This document shows positions 58,387 to 64,000 of a stretch of DNA of 64,000 nucleotides, piece after piece; the stretch's first letter is position 1, and every line of letters starts with the position of its first letter. The DNA is from Lonicera japonica (taxonomy: Eukaryota; Streptophyta; Magnoliopsida; Dipsacales; Caprifoliaceae). The position numbers and the translations under genes were made by a program. The stretch lies in the NCBI GenBank assembly GCA_021464415.1, contig JAKCWG010000460.1, forward strand, positions 43,605-107,604. Direction: 5' to 3'. The notes under the pieces were generated by a model, which saw nothing but the letters and a program-made list of their open reading frames with translations, was not told where the DNA came from and ran no database searches.

Positions 58387-59842
58387 TGATGGAGACATAA
58401 ATATAGGATCGTTTGATATTACGTATAGATTGAACAAAATACTTTTGCTAAAACCCTATAAGAATAAAGGGATTTCACCTTTGTGGATCATGTAAAGGAT
58501 CCATATGAGGAGACTAGGGTTTGAAATCATCAGATTGCAATTTGGTCAGATTTTTTAATTCTCGCTGGGCTGTGAAAATCGATTGTTTTCGCCACCGAAA
58601 CGAATTCTGATCATCCTGAATTTTCGCGTGATTAAAGTAACTTTGCGTTCCGAATGACATATCAAAAATAAGCCTGATCCAACGGTGCGATCAAAAGTTA
58701 AGATTGATTTACGACTGCAGTACCGAAAACCTAAAGATCTTCTATCGTATTCCTTCAGCCATCAAATCTTGCATCGAGTGTGGGGTATGGTATCACCAAG
58801 ATTTTATCCTCTCTTAATAAAACAAACCATAACTCATGAGAATTATTGTTATGATGAGAAGAGACAAGGCCGGCGTATCTATAAGGCTACGATAGGGACC
58901 TTAAGGAGAAATAAGTGTTTGGGCTTCCTATGAAAAGTTAGAATCCTAATTCTACTATGAATTAGTTCCTTCCATAAATTATAATTCACACCACTAAAGA
59001 ATTAAAATTGCACTTCCTTCCTTATCTCAAAATTTAATTTCGAGCTCCTTGTTATTAAATACTTATTATTCTCCCCACGTTAAGATTACAGATAATCGTC
59101 ATTTAAATTAAATTATTGACAATTATATTTAAATGACTTCTTAATCCTTGAACCTACCACTTAACTTATTTGACATGTCGGATTAACATAATCCACCTGC
59201 AGGGTTTGACATGATCAAAACTTATAAGCTTCTCAAGGGGCTATCATCAATCCGTATACCGGGACATGGATTCCGCCAATAATTAATATTCATCATACAT
59301 ATAGTGTCGTCATCCAATTCACAAAGATTATTGATCCATAAATGAATCTCACTCTTAATGAGTCAAAACAACAAATACTACATATATATGTCTATTAATT
59401 ATTTTAAGATTAAGAGCATAAGTAATCATAATAACCATGGAATTTTAAATTGTTTTATATAGTCAGTATAAAAACAATTAACCCAAACTGGTCCAATTCA
59501 ATACACACAAAGTGTACTAGCACAACGAGTTAAAACTATACCATTTCATGTAGTCAAGATAAATTACTAAAACTTGCGCTACAATTCTACCGATTTGTGT
59601 CCAATTCCATCTAAGACTGTGAACCATTAAACTTATATTCCACAAGAACCGATGATATGATCTTTTGTGTGTAAGATATACTCTACACACCAAATCATCT
59701 ACTATATGGAATAAAAGACACACATGCACATAATTTAAATAAATAATATAATGCAACCATTACCCATAAAGATTCTCATTAAAATAGCAAAACCGAGTTT
59801 ATAACATATCCAAATCAACAACAAAATTATGGCTTCTAGTAT
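58387..59842 (-). mobile_element. 5' LTR of the copia element, interrupted near its start
   Basis: Minus strand ends GTCTCCATCA at 58387. The first ~12 bases of the family LTR are missing because a chromovirus is inserted at 59843. It is about 150 bp longer than the two solo LTRs because of a segment near 58570-58730. Confidence 0.85.
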
Positions 59843-60301
59843 TGATATGAAACCACGATCGTATTTCTACCCAATAAGATGAATCCGCAACCCTTGACGC
59901 TGAAAAACGCAAGAACCTTGGAACCACGCGAAGTTAATGGAGGTGGAACCTCGACCCAATCCCGAAAACGAGAAAGAACCTTGGTATAGTCGTAGACAAA
60001 CAATCAATCGATGGGTTAATTGATTGCTAAGTCGAAGAACAACAAGAACCCTAATTCTGGCTGTTCGAGACGTTCTTAGAACGCAAGAGGTGAAAAACAC
60101 TCGAAAATTAATTAATCAAAGCTGCCTAAAAACAATAGCGTTAGCTCCTTTAAATAGGAGTAATTAAACCTACTAGGTCTAGGAAAAATAAAAGAAAACG
60201 AAATTAATTGGTTTCCCACATAACTTGGGCCCCAAGCAAAACTAAACATAAATTAAACTTAAAATAAACAAAGCCTAGCCCATTTATCTAATACATGCTT
60301 T

Positions 60302-61721
60302 TTAATCCCTTGGGCTGCTATTTTGAACATCTTCAATTGGGCCTTTAAGTAATGTCTTCCATTCTTGAACCCGATCCCCTTCAATGATCCTCCATGCTTC
60401 AGCTTTGCTCATCATCTCTTGGACCATGGTCATAAGTGCCTCCTTGATCTTCTTGGCTCTAGCTCGAGTGATTGGGCCACTTGGAACCCGGATGGGATCT
60501 GCACAGCCTTCACTCCATGATCCAGCTCCAGTGCTATTCTTGGGCTCATCATTCCCCTCCTCTTGAAAGGAATTGTCCTCAATTCGTCACCTGCACTAAA
60601 CGGACTTAGATCAGCAACATTAAATGTAGCACTCACATTATACTCACCTGGAAGATCAAGTTTGTATGCATTGTCATTGATCCGTTTCACAACTTGAAAT
60701 GGTCCATCTCCTCTAGGTAACAACTTAGAACGCCTTTGAACTGGAAAACGTTCCTTTCTCATGTGCAGCCAAACCCAATCTCCTGGTTCAAAGACCACCT
60801 TTTTCCTTCCTTTGTTTGCTTGCTGCACATACTGCTCAGTTCTTCTTTCAATGTTTTGCCTCGCCTTCTCATGAATCTGTCTAACAAACTCAGCTTTTTT
60901 CCTGCCATCTAGGTTAGCATGCTCAACAGGTAATGGCAATAAATCCAAAGGAGCTAAAGGATTAAAACCATACACAATCTCAAAAGGAAAAACTTAGATG
61001 CAGAATGAACAGATCGATTATATGCAAACTCAACATGAGGCAAACATTCTTCCCACTCTTTCAAGTTCTTCTAATTAATGGCACACAACAAAGTGGACAA
61101 AGTTCTATTCACTACTTTCTGTTTGACCATCAGTTTGGGGATGACATGTAGTAGAAAACAATAATTTAGTACCCAACTTTCCCCACAAAGTCTTCCAAAA
61201 GTAACTCAAAAAACTTTGCATCCCTATCAGAAACAATGGTTTCTAGGCATGCCATGCAATCGCACAATTTCTTTGAAGAACAAATTAGCAATTCGTGGGG
61301 CATCATCAGTTTTATTACAAGCAATAAAATGAGCCATTTTAGAAAACCTATCAACCACCACGAAAATAGAATCATTCCCATGCTTAGTCCTAGGCAATCC
61401 CAATACAAAATCCATAGAAATGTCAACCCAAGGGTCACTAGGAATGGGTAATGGGGTATATAAACCATGGGGGTTTAACTTAGACTTTGCTTTCTTACAA
61501 GTAACACATCTCTCACAAATTCTTTCAACATCCCTTTTCATGTGAGGCCAAAAGAAGTGTTCTTGTAATACTCCTAAAGTCTTAGCTATACCAAAGTGTC
61601 CCATTAGACTCCCACCATGAGCCTCTTTCACAAGCAACTCACGCAATGAACTTTTAGGCACACAAAGTTTGTTTTCACGCATCAAGAACCCATCATGCCT
61701 AAAGTACTTATCAAACGCCAC
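60302..61721 (-). pseudogene. Chromovirus integrase and polyprotein C-terminus
   Basis: Zinc-binding part [15 protein letters not shown] then [12 protein letters not shown] (HHCC). The core has [20 protein letters not shown] and, in a shifted frame, [12 protein letters not shown], giving two of the DDE acidic residues. The C-terminal part (60975-60430) has VFEPGDWVWLHMRKERFPVQ and the GPF/Y-type GDGPFQVVKRINDNAYKLDL. After a frameshift near 60490 the natural end is VPSGPITRARAKKIKEALMT and on to SSPRD, stop near 60302. At least two frameshifts and a gap near 61000 break it. Confidence 0.8.
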
Positions 61722-63000
61722 ACTTTCTCACATGCATTAAAGATATCTCTAAAATCAGCATCATCACAATACAATTTCCTTGATGTATTCAAATCCAAGC
61801 AATTTAGCATCTAAAGTAGCAATTAAAGCATACCTGCGTGACAAAGCATCTGCTACAACATTTTCCTTGCCCTGCTTATACTTATCACATACGGAAAAGT
61901 CTCTATGAACTCTACCCATTTGGCATGGCGCTTGTTCAACCTTTGCTGTCCCTTCAAGTGCTTCAACGATTCATGATCTGTGTGAATCACGAACTCCTTC
62001 GCAAAGATAGTGCTGCCAAGTATCCAATGCTCTCACCAATGCATAGAGCTCCTTGTCATAAGTAGGGTAATTTAGGTCGCCCCACCTAGCTTCTCACTAA
62101 AGTATGCAATTGGCTTCCCTTCCTGCATAAGAACAGCACCAATACCATTTCCTGAAGCATCGCATTCAATTTCAAAGTCTTTGAAAAGTTAGGCAAAGAT
62201 AACAAGGGGGCGTTACTTAGCTTGCTTTTTAGTAATTGGAATGCCTTCTCTTGTTCCTCTCCCCATTTGAACCCAACATTCTTCTTAATCACTTCAGTCA
62301 ATGGCGCCGCAATTGTGCTAAATCTCTCACGAATCGCCGATAAAAACTAGCAAGTCCATGAAAACTTCGCACTTGCCCAACACTCGTAGACTTTGCCATT
62401 CTTGAATAGCCTTCACCTTTCCTTATCAACCTGAATACCTGTGCACTCACAACAAAACCAAGGAAATACAAGCATATCCGTGCAAAAGGTGCATTTCTTC
62501 AGGTTAGCAGATAACTTCTCTTTTCGCAAGACATCCAAACATATTTTAAATGAATTACATGGTCATCTAGAATTACTCTTGCTATAAAATTAAGATATCA
62601 TCAAAATAGACACAACGAATTTTCAAAGAATGATCTTCAAAACAGGTTCATCAATCATCAATGAAATGCTAGGTGCATTAGTTAAACGAAAGGCATAACT
62701 AACCATTCATATAAACCATATTTTGTTTTTAAAGCTGTTTTCCATTCATCTCCTTCTTTCATCCAATTTGATGGTATCCACTTTTCAAATCAATTTTAGA
62801 GAATATGCTAGACCCATGCAACTCATCAAGCATATCATCTAAACGTGGAATGGGATGACGATACTTTACCGTGATTATTAATTGCCGACAGTCCACGCAC
62901 ATCCTCCACGTCCCATCCTTTTTCGGCACTAGCAATACTGGCACCGCACATGGGCTCATACTCTCTCTCAATACCCTTTCTCTAGTAACTCCATCACTTG
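61722..63000 (-). pseudogene. Chromovirus reverse transcriptase and RNase H
   Basis: RT on the minus strand: [40 protein letters not shown] and [10 protein letters not shown] (62971-62759), then [14 protein letters not shown] and the catalytic YFDD (62608-62597). RNase H start: [18 protein letters not shown] and [12 protein letters not shown] (62301-62086), with more RNase H-like pieces toward 61850. Repeated small deletions shift the frame every 50-200 bp. Confidence 0.75.
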
Positions 63001-64000
63001 CCTTTGAAGTTCCTTCGTCTCCTCTGGATTACTCCTATTGGCTGGTCGGTTTGGGAATGGATGCTCCGGGTACGAAGTCAATTTGGTGCTCTATTCCTCG
63101 AATAGGTGGTAAACCCTTGGCGTATCCTCCGGAAAGACGTCACCAAATCCTGTAACAAAGAGATAATAACACTAGGCAAGAAGAATTTAGTTCGTTAGTG
63201 TTCAAAGCGCTTCTTTGTACACAGTACAAGAAGTTGGTTACAAAGCATGCTCTTCTCACTTCACTAGCTCTAGCATATAAATTCTTTTGCTCCTCTCAAA
63301 CTTACTCTCAATAGTCACTGGTTTTTCCACTCTACTTTCTTTTTTCTCATTTCTTTTCTTTTTCCCTCACTCTCTTCTTTTCCTCACCACTCACTCTCTT
63401 TTTCTTTTCAGCTCTCCGTTGCTCCTCCTCATTTTGCAACTTCAACTGATCAGCATAGGCTTGCTGTGGCGGTAGGGGTGCCAGAATGATTGTTTCTTGT
63501 TCATCTCAAACGATATTTATTGGTGAAGCAGCCGTGTTTAACTCTTCTGTCATATTGCCAAGGTCTCCCCAATAACATATGGCCGGCTTGCATGGGAACC
63601 AATCACAAAGTACTTGGTCCTCGTACTTCCAATGCTAAAGGACACCAAAACCTGTTGTTCACCCTCACTTCACGCTATCATTCAACCACTGCAGTTTGTA
63701 AGGCCTTGGATGTGTAGTCGTGTGCAATGCTAGCTTCTCCACCATAGTTGTGTAGCCACATTAGTGCAACTACCTCCATCTATTACCAAGCTACACACCT
63801 TGCCTAGCACTAGGCACCGAGTGTGGAAAATATCTCGCGCTGCTCCTCATCCTCACTTGCTTGCAACTGAGCGCTCTCCTTGCAACTAACAACTCGCCTG
63901 TATAGCGCTTCTCCTCTTCTTCGATATCCTCCAAAGGTGGATAGCTTCAGCGCCTTCTTAATCGTTTCATATTCCCCCTATTATCCAGAAGTCATCTTTA
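63001..64000 (-). pseudogene. Chromovirus protease and gag-protease linker
   Basis: Minus strand near 63800-63550 gives VCSLVIDGGSCTNVA, an aspartic protease active site (DGGS), followed by RPYKLQWLND and, further down, LLGRPWQYDRR. The Ser/Glu-rich segment about 63290-63420 is low in complexity. Small indels throughout. Continues beyond the window. Confidence 0.6.

Larger units (their letters stand above)
59843..64000 (-). mobile_element. Chromovirus (Ty3/gypsy, CRM/Reina-like), 3' part, runs off the window
   Basis: The minus-strand 3' LTR ends TTTCATATCA at 59843, next to AGTAT (59838-59842), the expected TSD in the copia LTR. It contains CCTATTTAAAGGAG (TATA-like, near 60150). Upstream come integrase, RNase H, RT and protease on the minus strand. 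The 5' LTR and gag lie beyond 64000. Confidence 0.8.

Overview
This is plant nuclear DNA, most probably from a dicot, and it is almost entirely a nest of LTR retrotransposons. I found no convincing host gene, rRNA, tRNA or CRISPR array. The plant assignment rests on plant-restricted families: a plant mobile domain (PMD) gene, Tat/Ogre-type Ty3 pol with an Arg-tRNA-type primer site, copia elements with Met-tRNA-type primer sites (TGGTATCAGAGG), and a chromovirus. All boundaries below were read by eye from terminal TG..CA motifs and 5-bp target-site duplications (TSDs).

Layout. 1-8591: the 3' part of a Tat-lineage Ty3 element on the + strand. It carries two ANTISENSE genes (a DUF7745-like gene, 1-390, and a five-exon PMD gene, 833-4332), then tandem repeats, a hairpin plus polypurine tract, and a 1.8-kb 3' LTR (6803-8591). 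8592-22023: four tandem copies of an AT-rich ~1-kb unit, interrupted by a 2.8-kb solo LTR (11273-14055, TSD CCCCA) and a 7.06-kb solo LTR (14837-21900) inflated by ~6 kb of a 43-bp dyad satellite. 22024-34458: degraded gag, protease, RT and RNase H of another Tat/Ogre element, interrupted by a copia solo LTR (23090-24400, TSD GCATG) and by a pol-less Tekay-like element with two LTRs (25253-31990, TSD TGATC). 34464 onward: an LTR fragment of a chromovirus-like family, split by a complete pol-less Ogre-like element (34962-44880, TSD GTAAT). 45135-47324: an LTR-like promoter and unassigned DNA. 47330-48628: a copia solo LTR (TSD GCAAG). 49514-52157 (- strand, TSD CGTAA) and 52693-55278 (+ strand): two related solo LTRs in inverted orientation, bracketing part of a SIRE/Maximus-like copia gag. 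55605-59842: a 5' copia element on the - strand (LTR, primer site, gag, protease, truncated in the pre-integrase region). 59843-64000: a chromovirus on the - strand inserted in that copia LTR and running off the window.

Main observation. Six or more LTR families here, plus the two antisense retroelement genes, carry short arrays of CpG-containing palindromes just upstream of a TATA box. The motif differs by family: TGTCGCGCGACA; TTGTCCCCGCGACAA; CCAACCGTACGGTTGG; CATGTAGTCGACTACATG; ACCGGACCGGT. In the first element the same palindrome occurs before the LTR TATA and before both antisense promoters, suggesting one shared regulator for sense and antisense transcription. In the 7-kb solo LTR the dyad array at this position has grown into a satellite. 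The two Tat/Ogre 3' ends also share a hairpin beside the polypurine tract whose sequence differs while its pairing is kept, and all four Tat/Ogre LTRs hold an internal primer-site-like TGGCGACTC in U5.
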